Assembly: GCA_030052745.1 (NCBI GenBank)
Contig: JANBVO010000002.1
Location: 1,736,001-1,800,000 of the forward strand
DNA: 64,000 nt
Reading direction: 5' to 3'
DNA from: Pleurostoma richardsiae
Taxonomy: Eukaryota > Ascomycota > Sordariomycetes > Calosphaeriales > Pleurostomataceae
The notes beneath the pieces are model-generated. The model searched no databases. It saw nothing but the letters and a program-made list of their open reading frames with translations, and was not told the origin of the DNA. Below are positions 11,347 through 22,857 of the stretch, in pieces (position 1 is the stretch's first letter; the number at the start of each line of letters is the position of its first letter). The position numbers and the translations under genes are program-made.

Positions 11347-11777
11347 CGCACAATAAAGCACGCGTACGTTTAGTCGACACCCAGCTTCCTGACATCAAAT
11401 CATCGATCTGGACTTGAACACTGAGATAAATATTGTACCTCTTTGATTCAGGAAATGTGTACTTCGGCTCCAGACTTTTCCAGTACTATTTATCGCGAGA
11501 TCTCATAATGCCGAGCAAAGAGATGCAGGTCTCAGACCATCGCCAGCAGCCCAGTCAACTTCTTCGCCTCGCACAACACTGGAGGCCATCAGGGGAACAT
11601 ATCTGCCCGTGCAATGAACGTCCACGCAAGCAATCTTAAGCTTGTTTACTATTCATGAATTCAGCGGTCCCTAGCCACGATTGTAACATGCTGAGTCAAG
11701 GTATTTGGCTATACTACACCTAACAACAACTTCCAAGAGCATCACTCCGTATCCCATTTGATATCCTGCGTCTGCCA

Positions 11778-13279
11778 TCACATAGTCTGAGAGTTTCCAG
11801 TCATGTACCCGGCGAAAGATTTCTGCTCCGGCCGTTAGTGAAGTTGCACCGATACCGAATAACAAAGCAAGGCGGACGACTTACAGCATTTCTTGTCTGG
11901 ATAAAGATGGTGCCCGGCCCAGTGAACTTGCACACGAGCCCTTCCGCCGATGCGAAACCGGAGATGATACCGCCGGACGCAACCCGTTCCATGACGTACT
12001 TAGTGTTCCACGCGACCAGGTGCCCGTTGTCGACGATGTACTTCTCTCCGTCCACAAGCTTCCGAGCACGTCAGCACAAGCAGCGCAGAGGGAGAGAAAA
12101 GGGGCGAGGGCTTGGGAGAAACTCACATCTTTCCGAATGATGGCGCCGAAACTCGTGAGCCACAGCAGCCCTACACCACTGATCTTGTACACGAACAGCC
12201 CCTCCCCGCTGAACATGGCCTTGCCGATGCCCTGGCGCTTGTACTCCTTGATGACGCCCTGTGTCGAGGCCAGGTATCCGTCGTACCCAACCGACCACGA
12301 CTCGCTCCCGGTCAGGCGCAGGCTCGTGACGTCGCCCAGGAACGGCGGGCCAAGCAGCAGCTCGCCCGGCCCCGTGAAGGTCGAGTAGCCCATCTCGCCG
12401 CCCGCGACGAGCTTCTTCATGCTGAACTTGTACGAGCCCTTGAGCGTGATGGTCGGAGACATGGCGATCATGACGCCTGGGATAGGTGGTTAGCTCCTGA
12501 TGGAACCTACACACGGAAACTCGCGATAGGGACAGCGCTCTCGACGACAAGAAGCTTACCTGGCTTCGCATGCAGTGGGCACCCGATCGCAAGCTGGATA
12601 GTCAAGATGGTATTGCAGTCGCGGTGGCTGATCCTGTAGCTCCCGCCATTGAACGTGCCCACGTCATCCACGATCGCGCTCGCACCCGTAAACTGGCCGG
12701 CGGCCGGCGCTCCGCCTACCGAGTTGCTCGGAACGGGCGCATTCCGGGGCTCGTCCTCCTCTTCCGCCGGGGACGGCGCCGCCGGCTTGTCGGGTGGGTA
12801 CTCGCCCGCCTCGGGTGGGGCCGCGTAGCTTGGCGGCGCCGTGAATTGCGGCACGCTCTCCTGGCTGTGGTACGAGCCAGAGCTGTGACGCAGGTGCAGC
12901 GGCAGACTCATGTTAGGCGGTGGCTGTTGCTGAGGAGGAGGGGAGAACTGCTGCTGTTGCTGCTGCTGGTGGGGCGGGGGCGGATAAGACACCGGGGTGC
13001 CGGCCTTTGGTGGCGGCGTGGCATTCTGAGGAGGTGGTGGGTATGATTTTGGCGCGGGCGAGCCTTGGGATGGAGGAGGAGGATAGAATTGCGTCTTTGT
13101 TGCCGGAGGAGATGTTGGGAGGTTGAATGAGGTCTTGTGCGCCGGCGCCGACATTGGAGGTGGAGGGTAGTTCTTCTGGCCGCCGGCATTGGGCGGGGCT
13201 GTGAAGCTATCGTCAGCTCGACATTTGGTGACTGGTGAGGAGCTGGAGAGTCCATACGGGGATAATATTGTGCGGACAT
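11778..13279 (-). CDS. AIM24-family protein with proline-rich N-terminus
   Basis: Five exons (13279-13258, 13198-12560, 12476-12127, 12058-11885, 11822-11778) give about 409 residues. The start MSAQYYP joins by a 59-nt intron with a GCTGAC branch site to a PPPPNAGG continuation. Residues 1-190 are low complexity: repeated YPPPP units, a polyglutamine stretch and acidic patches. The C-terminal 220 residues match the AIM24/DUF124 (TRAP-like beta-roll) family, with [20 protein letters not shown] and a [11 protein letters not shown] motif near the end. The protein ends in [11 protein letters not shown], as usual for fungal members. Yeast Aim24 is a mitochondrial inner membrane protein linked to MICOS; this paralogue has no obvious mitochondrial presequence, so its location is uncertain. 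Confidence 0.85.
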
Positions 13280-14096
13280 CTTGATTCACCAGAATCTGAA
13301 GCTCGGATTGAAGAGAAGGCGTCTGAAACCTCTCGCGATGTGTTGCTGTAGCTGCATCTCCCGTCAGCATCAAAGAGCTCAGTCGTCAATGGGCTGCACC
13401 GTGCCCCGCACTTACAAGCTGTCTCTTATCCCGCCTCCACGCACGCACTATACAGGCAGCTCTGACCGATGCGAGTCGACTGAAGCTCAGAGCAGCAATG
13501 CAGGAAGAGAGATTCACGAGAAAGAGATGGAGGTTGGTCAAGGGCGGTTCGTCTGTCGCGACAGAAAGGTCAGGCAGGCATTGCCGGTGCCGCAGGAGCC
13601 GTATGGCCTTCTCTGCGGCCATACAAAGCTGCATCCTTCCCCTTTGTGCATTAGGGCGCCCGTGGCCCGTCGAGGGCTGTATCTAATTTGAGCTACAGGA
13701 TCACCAGGATCTCGCCCAATGGCCGCAGCTCGGATCGAAGCTGCTGGCGTGGCATTGGGGCTGGGTGCTCTCGGCGCTTAGAGCTCGCTGGGCGCCTATA
13801 GCTGCCCATTGGCTGGCTGGTCGCTCTCCGCTCTTTGACGGCAGCTTGGCCATAATATGGTGTCGCGGCGCTAGCGTGCTCAAAGAGTCGATACTAGAGC
13901 GTTGCGCTCGAATAACCAGACGCTTTACGGAGGGAAACATGACCGAGTCAATGAGCCATGCTACTCTGCCTTATCTGGTCGTTGCAGGACAAGGAACTTT
14001 GGTTTCTGGAACTCAAGCAAGCTCTACAACCGAATCAGTTCGGGTCCAGTATAGCCCATCAGTCGAGTCTCAACAGCCAGGGCCGCAAAACAGCTG
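13280..14096. other. AIM24-family promoter and flank of a kinase pseudogene
   Basis: Upstream sequence of the minus-strand AIM24-family gene, running back to the 3' end of the decayed kinase gene. No reading frame with protein-like character was found. The promoter of the AIM24-family gene is expected close to 13280. Confidence 0.45.
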
Positions 14097-15479
14097 TTAC
14101 TCCCGGCCGCTTGTACTCTGCCTCTTCCGTTGTCTCTCCCACGCTGGTTTCGCCCACTTCATCATATACCGGGAACTCATCAGTTGCTCAGCCGTCAGCG
14201 TTTCGGGCAGGCTCAAACGCCAACATCCCCGTCAGAAGCTCCTCTAGAGAGCGCATCTCCCCTCCTGCCACATCCCACTGGCGCGTCTCGGACGTCTCGC
14301 CGCGCTCCATGTCGCACATGTGCTGGTGCAGCGGTCGGAAAACTGGCGTGTAGATTCTTTTCATATCACGGACCCAAGAGCCGTCTGGCTCGAAGGACTC
14401 CTTGCGATTGGTCCAACCGTCCCACCATCGTGCGGGTGGTCGACCCAGATTGCTGATCATGTCGACAAAGATGTGGTCGCTGTCCCAGCTGAATGTTTCA
14501 CACAGAGATCACTCCCCAAGGCCTTCATAGAGACTAACCCCAGCGTCCATATATCTGCGGCTTGCGTGATTGGTTCATTGAAGAGGTCTTCGGGAGGGAG
14601 GTAGAGCGGAGGCGTATGAAGTTCAGGAGAAGGTTCGATAGTCTGAACGAAAGAGGTACCATAATCGGATACTTCGATGAAGGGATCTGACAGCTAGTCC
14701 GCGGGCATCTTGATATGCATCGGATAGACAGCATATTGGTGTGCGTGAGGTTCGACTGTTTCTCCATCGACCCTCCTGACAGGCACCTTGTCTAAGCGGT
14801 AACGCTTATAAAACTCGTCAAGACTAAGCTCACCGATGTCCGGGCCGCGGAGAAGAAAGGTCCGAAGGTGTAGATCTGAGCGGTGTTAGGAACATAAAGT
14901 AGATAGAAACACGCACAGTCGGAGCAGAGAGGTTTCACCTACCTCCGTGACACACTCCGCATGAGTACAAGTACGACAATCCCATGACGAGCTGAGCGGC
15001 GATGGACCTGGCAGTCTCGGCAGGAAACATTAAGGTCAGACAATCCTCCTTGGCTGCAACGATACTGCAGACCGCCAGCTCCTGAACGAGGCAGATGTGA
15101 TGGCCGCTTGGGCCGTCGAGCGAGAAGTCGCCCAGCAGACGCGGAATGAACTGCTGGCCTTGAGGCATCGAACTAACGCTACCAAGGAAACGGAGCATAC
15201 TTAGTTCAATACTTTTGTTGGATTAGCTAGAAACCAGTATCCTCAGAGAGACATAGCTTGTATTCGGTGTTCCCCAGCCAGCCAGGTCGTAGGGTAGCCA
15301 CAAAATCCGAGCTTGGGGGTAACGTGGTAGCAGCCATCACAGAGGGTCTTCCCGATGACTACTGGATGGTAGCCGGTGGCGGCGTAGTCTTCAAAGTCTT
15401 CCAAGTCAACCTCGGGGATATAGATATCCTCCGCTGGTTGAGCAGCATTGTTTCGAGCCCGCCTCGAAACAAGTCTCAT
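14097..15479 (-). pseudogene. Decayed SRPK-like serine/threonine kinase gene
   Basis: Reading right to left, fragments line up with the SRPK-like kinases expanded in filamentous fungi: an EDFEDY..GYHPV..G lead-in, a glycine-loop region (GFCGYPTTWLA), a beta-3 strand, a hinge with CLVQEL, the catalytic-loop block GVCHGDLH (joined across a normal 67-nt intron, 14876-14942), a DYGTSF segment, an LYLPPE activation-end motif, and a C-terminal lobe ending in a TAEQLM..W-x-K-P-A-W tail. The frame is broken: there is a shift near 15250-15260, a TAG at 14694-14696 between the catalytic loop and DYGTSF, and a one-base shift near 14203 before the tail. The beta-3 lysine is replaced by arginine (YVSLRIL) and DFG reads DYG. 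Part of the N-lobe seems missing. Relict gene is the best call; sequencing error could explain single frame breaks but not all changes. Confidence 0.8.
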
Positions 15480-16468
15480 GGTTGGTTGGACCGCATGTTA
15501 GTTCGCTTGACCTTTCGGTGTGAATATGAACGCCGGATGTTGCCCAGCTGTCGCCGTGCTGTTCCACGCTGAAATGCACCCCCCCCCCCCCCCCCTATTG
15601 TGCATAGACCTTGTATGCAAGTGCTGCGCCAAGGCTGCCAGCTCTCTGTCAACGCCTGCGCGGTTCTCCAGCTCGAAATGCGACCTAGACACGACAGCGG
15701 CGATTCTCTTCGGCATGCTAGAGAAGACGTCCTTGTCCGTCACAGTGCGGCACAGCGACTTGTCTGGCACGCTCGAGACACAAAGTCTCAATAGGTTTGA
15801 GAAACCTTCTTCTCAGCTCCAAATGATGTCCGTTGTTACATACGGAGTGCTTTGGGGGAGGACATAAGACACATGTCAAGGGGTATTGCGACCAGCTGTC
15901 AGGGCTTGGTAGCCGTGGACGATAGGCCAGGTCTAACGGTCTGACGGTGGTCGGCACCTGTCAAGCCCGGTCACGAGGATCTGATGGCTCGGTCCGCCGG
16001 GGAAACAGTGATGCCGGGCAAGATTGACCAATCACAAGCTGCATCGGGGTGGAAAGCTATCGAATGCGGAAAAGTTGCATCATGGTGCAGGAAGGAAGCT
16101 CTCGGGGGAAAATTACGCTGAATAACATGTTGGACGACGATAGCTCGACAATCCAGGAGAGTCATACGACGACATTCCAGCTTAAATACCAGTGAGCGCC
16201 CGCTGTGTGGGCAGGGCACACTTGTTGACAGGTCAGAATCGTATAACGGGCTGCCAGTGCGACGAAACCTGCCGCTTCTCGTGAAAATCCACGAAGCTTC
16301 TCCCGCCTCGTCGGAGTTACCGGGCTGGATGCTTCCAGCTGTCCGATCGTGCACCCGTCCGAGCCGAGCTGCGATTACGACGCTTACGCCGTCGACCCCT
16401 GAGCACACGCAGCTCTTTCTGTCAATTTCCGCGAGTAGATCGTTCGAGTCGCGCTCGAAGTCCGCGAA
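15480..16468. other. Region with poly(C) run and an unidentified open stretch
   Basis: The stretch separates the kinase pseudogene from the DUF1279 gene. On the minus strand about 15498-15791 is open and reads partly protein-like (for example MPKRIAAVVSRS), but it has no ATG at its beginning and crosses a 17-base homopolymer. It may be another gene remnant. The right half contains the DUF1279 promoter. Confidence 0.35.
15579..15595. repeat. Poly(C) homopolymer, 17 bases
   Basis: Seventeen consecutive C on the plus strand. Runs this long are rare in fungal genomic sequence, are prone to slippage in the cell, and are often mis-sized in assemblies. Confidence 0.95.
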
Positions 16469-17401
16469 ATGAACACAATGTTTGGGAGCTCGCTAGGGGC
16501 TTTTCGCTCCGCTCTGGCAAGCCGCGTGATCGCGGCGGAGAAGCTGCGAAACCCAGCAACGCAGACGTTGATACGGAACATGTCATACGCCCGACCTTCG
16601 AACATGGTATCCTCGCAGTGGCGGGCAACATCGGCTCGGACATCGCACGGGCTGCTGCGGAGGCTGGAGGGCCCATCGGCGTTCTCCAAAGCTAGCCAGC
16701 AGACGGGCGCATTCCGCTCGTCGCGGCGGACCTTCCACTGGTCCAGAGCCCGGAGATCACAGTCTGGTGCGAAAGGAGAGGAGGCGGAGCCCCAGTCGCT
16801 AAGCGCGAGGCTGCGGAAGCTGTCACGAGAATACGGGTGGGCCGCAGTGGGGGTATACCTGGGGTTGAGCGTGCTTGACTTTCCTTTCTGCTTCTTGCTC
16901 GTCAGGACGGTCGGCACGGACAGGATCGGTATGTCACTATTGGCTGGGAAGATGTGTATGACGCGCCGATTAGCTAACAAGACTTCGGGCGCTCAGGCGA
17001 GTTGGAGCACTGGGTCGTATCCCATGTGAAGGCGGTTATCCCGAGCAGTGTCAAGGACTGGTGGCATGAATACCGTCACTCCCTGAAGAAGGCCGAGAAA
17101 GACCAACTGGGCGATAAGGTTAGTGAGGATGTGGAAATGGCTGGCTGGGGGGTGGAGGAGGCAGATCACAAGGCCAAGACCGAGCCCAGTAAGTCGTCTA
17201 ATAGAGTTTCCTGCATGTTGGTTCCAGACCAGCTGACAAGAGCGCGTTCTAGGCCTGGCTACGCAACTCGCGCTGGCGTACGCCATACACAAGAGCTTCA
17301 TCTTTATACGAGTTCCCCTGACCGCTGCCGTGACACCGAAAGTGGTCAAGGTGTTGCGGTCCTGGGGTTGGCAGATCGGCAAGAGGAGGCCCAAGGCGTA
17401 A
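16469..17401 (+). CDS. Mitochondrial DUF1279 (FAM210/NAT2-like) protein
   Basis: Three exons (16469-16928, 16997-17188, 17253-17401) encode about 266 residues. The N-terminal 100 residues are rich in Arg, Ser and Ala with few acidic residues, as in a mitochondrial targeting sequence. The DUF1279 core follows: LRKLSREYGWAAVGVYLGLS, then a hydrophobic stretch LDFPFCFLLVRTVG, a linker with helical charged residues, and the C-terminal segment LATQLALAYAIHKS..FIRVPLTAAVTP typical of the family. Yeast NAT2 and animal FAM210A/B are related; FAM210A acts in mitochondrial translation and morphology. The yeast protein was once called an N-acetyltransferase, which this domain does not support. Membrane-bound mitochondrial location is inferred. 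Confidence 0.9.
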
Positions 17402-19279
17402 CCAACCGCAGAGCTAGCGTTCGAGAAAGCTCGTGTCCAGTGTACGAATTGCACCAACGGATCGGTGGCGCAAACCGGTGGGTGGGAATGGCGGCTACAG
17501 TGCCTTCCACAGTCACTGCTCATAGACTTCAGTTTACATTGTACAGTACCCGGGGCTGCCGACGTGGTCTGGCCCCCGATCAGGCAAAATCATGAGAACC
17601 TTAGTTGGCCTCACCGAGTCAGACAAACCTTCAAGACGAGGAACACAGTCACGCATGCCGGGGCCAACATGAAGTCATATATCCCCTATTCCCGCGTGCG
17701 CACGTAACGGTCCCGGGATACCCGTGTCATCCGGCCGGGGCGAGGTCTCCGGTATCGAGCCGTGTGCTACGCCCGGCAACGTCACGGTACGTCAGGGGCC
17801 CGGAGAAGGAAGACGCAAGGGGGAAGGCGTGCGGCGGAGGGAAAGTCAAATACAAAAACCTTGCGAATCCTCATTTACGGGCGTTGCGTGGGGTGGACCT
17901 CCCCCTCGCCGCAGACGTTCGATTTGGGGCATTTTGAGTTTAAGCTAGTAAGCGCCGGCACTGTCATGGGGCCCTCAGCTGGGCGAGTGAGCTGTCGACA
18001 CTGTCTACAAGGTGGAGAGGAGAAGCGGCAGGAACTGTGTCAGTGTTGGTCCAGCCGTCAGTGCCACGCGTCGACGACTGGGTTCCGGAGTTTCCACTAG
18101 TCTGACGTAGACTGGAGATGTGCTGTTCTAGTCAGGGGCTGGTGCTGAACTTAACTTCCCAACACTCTGGGAACTGGGAGCCCTAGAGGAATAGTCCGAG
18201 GGCGGTGCGGGTCCATGGATCCATCCTGGATAAGGGGGGCCAAGGTTGAAGAAGGAGAGGCAGGGACACTGGTAGCAATTGCTCCATCCCGCTCGACCCG
18301 AGAGCGAGCCCATTTGCTTCAGCCTCCTTTGTGGTCACGCTGTCATTGTTCTTACACGCTGACTCGCTACGCCGAGCGTCGGGCGTTTACGGCGTTGCGC
18401 GCCATGTGGCAGCCACGGACCAGAGTTTAGCGAACTCTATTCCAGGCTCGTACAACAGAGTTTGGCGGCGGAAAGAAACTTTCGGACGTAGACCAACTGG
18501 GAAAATCCGAAGAGAGGCGGGAAAGTATGTTGGAGTTTGTGGTCCAGAACAGAAACCTTGTAACCGTCTCACGGAGAATAGAGGGGGCGTTGGTTGTCTG
18601 GTATGTTGGATCGATCGTCAAGAACCAACGGACATCATGCATAACTGCCTCAAGGAGAATGGGGCCCTCGACTATTGGCCTCTAGCAGGTCATATTCCCC
18701 GGTAGGACGAAAGCTAAGTATCGAGGACCGTAAGAAAAGCGTTGGTGGGGTGGAAGGGAGGTACCAATTGCGCCAGACAGTACAGAATACTGTGCGACTC
18801 CCCGCCGCCGGCGTGCCCTTGAATCGTACTTGCACGTGTCGTGACGGGCTGACAGGCTACAGCGGAGTTCATGATGAGAGAGACCCACAACGACGTAAAA
18901 CGGGACGCCGACAATAGCGCGACAGTTATTACTCAACGCCCAAGGAGCCTTTGACAGCTGCACCCAGCCGGTCCTCCATTCTGACAGCTGCCACATTGAA
19001 TGCCTCTAACAGCTTGGATACCCTGCTCCCTTGTGCACGACGTTATGACAGATATGTTATCAATCTTTTATGGTTTCCGAGTAATACGCAAATGCAATCT
19101 TCTAGTGATTTTGCCTGCTTGACTAAACTACTCAATCGTCCCTTGCCATATAAATCTATCGCCCCTTGTTGAAAGGTTCGACAGTAGTAAGAACTTGAAA
19201 CGGCTGGGGCATCGTCCATTCCATGTTCATGTTGGCCCGTCTCAACTCCTGGACGACGTCTGCCCCAGGCTCTGATCGT
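17402..19279. other. Gene-poor stretch downstream of the DUF1279 gene
   Basis: About 1.9 kb with no reading frame that shows protein-like composition or known motifs on either strand. It includes the 3' end of the DUF1279 gene and the 3' flank of the small secreted protein gene. No repeat family or RNA gene was recognised. Confidence 0.45.
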
Positions 19280-19592
19280 TTACTCAGCAAGTACGCAGAG
19301 ATTCGAGCAAGGAGACTGGCATTTGCAGGAGTAGATAATTCCCTCGTCTCCCATGGGCCAGCACGACTCGTAGCTGTTCGGGCACTCGCTGCAATCCGAG
19401 CCTGACTTGGGGCAAGCTCGGGCAAAGATCTCTCCGCCATTGCCCCTATACAATATCGTTGATTAGTCCCTATCTTCGGAGAGCCGCGTCGCACATTCAA
19501 GGTTGGCGAATAACTTACTCGACGGGGGCGGCAGTTGCCAGGGACAGAAGGAAGAAAGCGCCAAATAGGTACGAAAGGAATTGCTTCGCCAT
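19280..19592 (-). CDS. Small secreted cysteine-rich protein (effector-like)
   Basis: Two exons (19592-19519 and 19445-19280) around a 73-nt intron (GTAAGT donor, ATAG acceptor) encode 79 residues. Residues 1-22 form a classic signal peptide: MAKQF, a hydrophobic core of Leu/Phe/Ala, and an ATAAP cleavage region. The mature part of about 57 residues has eight cysteines, spaced C-x6-C-x2-C-x6-C-x11-C-x1-C-x3-C-x3-C, enough for four disulphides, and little else conserved that I can name. Size, secretion signal and cysteine content match fungal small secreted proteins, including effectors and antimicrobial peptides, but no specific family is recognised. It stands alone in a gene-poor stretch. The model rests on splice signals and on preserved cysteines across the join. 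Confidence 0.7.
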
Positions 19593-22500
19593 CTTGCTAA
19601 GAGTAAGAATGTCGTGAAAGGGTCTCGAGGATGGTAGAGTGTCTTTGGAATTCCAATAAAGTATGTGAAGGCTTGGTGAGGGGGAAACAATGTTTCTTCG
19701 CCAGTGTACACGAGAGTCTTATATAGACGATTCTACGGACACGGAGGGATATGGTGATAGTGGAGAGCAGCATCTACAGGGCCGAATGCATGGACATTTC
19801 CGACCCCAGAGATAACTAACATTGTTGAGTTATCCGTTGATTCTGGAGGAATAAACTCCTTTCCGTCACATCGTGCCTGTAGTCTTCGCCAGAAAGAGTT
19901 AAGGATGAATCTCCATGTGATGGACACCGTATTGAAAGAAGCAGCTCTGTGGGAGCAGGCAGGTTTGTCATCACGAGAGAGTGGTGTGCAGAAGCAGCTT
20001 CAGGCGAGACGTGGTGTGCTCCTTGCTGAAGGAAGCAAAATATCATATGGCTTTAGAAGGAATGAGCTCTGTAGCATTCGATAGACATGCGTGCGAGGTC
20101 CCGTCGGCCTGTCCACTCCCTTAATGGGCACGGGCGTGTCGAAGCCGCTTGGTTCATTCCACGTATGGAGACACAGACAGACGTAGACTTCTCATGCGGG
20201 GTTGACCCATGGGCGGCTAATCTTCCCGGGGATAGTTATCGGTCCCACGTCTCCTGGAGTATCATCACTAAAAGCGGCCCGTTTCCCTTCAGGGGAACCC
20301 ACAGGATCATGAGACTCGGGACTTCAGTGTTCATCTCAGAAGACGTAGCAGAAATTCCTGCAATTGTGTTTTGAATATTTATATCAATAAGAACCTATGT
20401 TGATATTACATCGGACAAGCCCTCATGTACGGCGTTCTCAGAAAGGTCACCAGGGCCAGCGGTGATACATTTAATCGGAATAGGCAGCTTGATACAGTTC
20501 CGCAGAGAGCCTCAAAACAAGCATCGATTAGCTCCATACAAGCTTTTTGATGTCCGGGGCCGTTACATCTCCCCAGTAAGCGACTTGCGGGGAGAGGTAG
20601 AGTACCTGTGACATATTGGCGCCTGTCAAGGGAGTATAGGTTTTGTCGACGTCCCGTGAAGATGTCCAAGGATCAGAGGAGGGTCCCACGACCCCTCCCG
20701 TGGGGTCGCTGTAACTCTACTTTCCCCTAGTTGACGTTCTAGACGCGTCGACGTCTCAGCGGATTGGCGAGTCGCCCGAGTTCATTGCTCCCCAAAACAG
20801 CTGCTCAATTACCGCGCGGACGAATGAGCTTCAAGCCGAGTCTACCCCGTACGAGTCTGCGATACCATTTACAGGAAACACGCGATAGACATCCTTCCTC
20901 GGGTGACACAACTCAGCTAAGAGCAACACGCGCCCCAATTGTAAGAAACATAACATCTAATAGTAAAGAACTTTGCGGATGATTTCCGCGATCAATGTGA
21001 AGTGAATTCTTTGACCCTGGTCAAGTACTACTGCCTATCGGGCCTTTCTTGGCGGCGGAATAGTAGAATTACCTCACCTGCCTATGTAGGAAAGGATGTC
21101 TGTGCAGGTCATACAATATGTGAGGAGAGCTAGATATGATCTTGGTGAGTGCCTCTTTGTCATAGAATTCATCTACAATCTCTGCTATCATACAGGACCA
21201 CGAGCCTCCATATATCCACCCACATTCTTCACTGGAGCCCGCGAAGGCAGATGTTATATGAAAAAAAGGTGCTCATGCACGTGCACGCACCTCTGGCCCC
21301 CGTGCTGCCAGGCCGGATTGCATATCAGGTTCTTCTTCCTCACAGATAGTATGATAGAGAATCAAACTCTTTACACCTCATGACTTGATGACTTGACTTG
21401 AACGCCATGCCTTATTCCATGCAACTCACATACAGTTAGAATTGACTGCCTATATATGCTAGCCCAGACAACAAGGCCCACCCTATTGTAGCAGTCTTTT
21501 CCAGGCTCCCCAGAAGAGCTGTAAGAGAACCATTTTAGGGCATCTTTCGGGCAATCATGGAAGTAGCTGTTTGAGTTACAAATGAAGATAAAGAAGGGCA
21601 TACAGGAAATGCCTTTGTAGGGGATTTGGCCAAACTCTCTTGCCCTCTACCCAGACCGTCTTGCCCGTACCCGGAGAGTATTGCTCCCATGGCGTCTTTT
21701 CATAAAAGTTCTTATATGAAGATGCTTCGTGTGGACTATTTCACTGGGTAGCAGGAGCGTGTTTGATAATCTTATATACTAGTGTGCAACCGCCACTTAT
21801 GAGAAGATATGCGAGAGGATAGACCCAGCCGAGTATTCTTCCTCACGGTACGGTTGAATCTGAATTGGTCAAGATGGTCGATGTCTTCGAGGACGGCGGG
21901 TTCCCAAAAACGATCGTGGATCTGCAGAAAACTCGCCCCGAACGAGTTACTACGGATAGGATAGGCCATTACTCTAGGACGGATGCCAAGGATGACCGCA
22001 TTGCCATCATTATTTATTCAGTTTACTTAGAGACCGTTGAAACGTGATCTAATCAAGGTTCCCGCCTCGGCTTAGGCGAGTGGAGAGTAAACTTGTGCCA
22101 CGATAAAGAGATTAGACCCAGGATATATGGCAACAAATGAAAACCTATCGAGATGGTCACTCCAATCGACTCCTCGTGCAAAATTCATGCTGTCATCACC
22201 AGCGGTGACAGTCATGGAGGTTGGATAGTAGACCAGGACCTGTCCCGGAGGATCTTGGATATCGTTTCACAGCCATCTGCCCTCGAACCCGTCTTGATGC
22301 CGGGTCAGATGAGGCTTAGATTTGTCCACGGTAGTATCCCGAAGGAACTAGGTAGAGAGGGCAACAGGCTTTTTTTGCGACAACATCTTACGGCGCTGTC
22401 GGAGCCCTCATGTCAGCAGTATCGAAGACAGAAGATTTGAATGTACGTGAGACTCTGGGTCACATTAGATGGAGCAGGGCCAAGTTCGCATCTCGTGATG

Positions 22501-22723
22501 GAGAAGGACGAGCGTGCAGGCCAAAGTCGCGTTAATACGCGAGAGCTTGCAAGCTCGGCTCTATACTTCCAAGGTCGGAGAATGTGAGGAGCATATATTG
22601 GCAGCACAGCGAGAGCGTGTACAGACATCACAATATAAAGGGAGCATATAAACTCGTACTGATAGGTCGGAGCGATAAAGGTGTCTCGCATACAAAGAGC
22701 GGGTAAGTTTGTGGCAGTAAGTT

Positions 22724-22857
22724 ACTTAGGTACTTCGCTAGGTACCTAGGTAGTGCCTTGGACACTGCGCACAGACTCGGTGCAAAAGACAGCTTGATCG
22801 GCTGGCCTACGTACCTAACGTAGGGTACCTACCTACCTACCTAGGTACGTACCTAAT
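22724..22857. repeat. TACCTAGG/ACCT-rich palindromic block
   Basis: The block contains the perfect palindrome TACCTAGGTA (22743-22752), four tandem ACCT units (22827-22842) and immediately after them the palindrome AGGTACGTACCT (22843-22854), plus several partial copies. Similar TACCTAGG-rich patches are scattered through intergenic DNA of several Sordariomycetes. The palindromes could form hairpins; function is unknown. Confidence 0.75.

Larger units (their letters stand above)
9561..11777. other. Long leader/promoter region with probable 5'UTR introns
   Basis: The 2.2 kb upstream of the minus-strand gene at 7536-9560 contains no supported protein. On the minus strand there is a well-formed intron at 9707-9773 (GTAAGT donor, GGCTAAC branch site, TTTGCAG acceptor) that lies entirely before the start codon. 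A second GTAAGT donor near 10371 could pair with an acceptor near 9930. Upstream of about 10.4 kb the minus strand is pyrimidine-rich. Two telomere-like CCCTAA units occur at 11335-11346. The end near 11777 adjoins the 3' end of the AIM24-family gene. Confidence 0.5.

Noticed and set aside
13368-13370. ATG at 13370 as the start of the AIM24-family protein
   Set aside because: The ATG at 13279 followed by a 59-nt intron gives a continuous YPPPP-type N-terminus like the repeats that follow, whereas the longer frame reads unlike the family.
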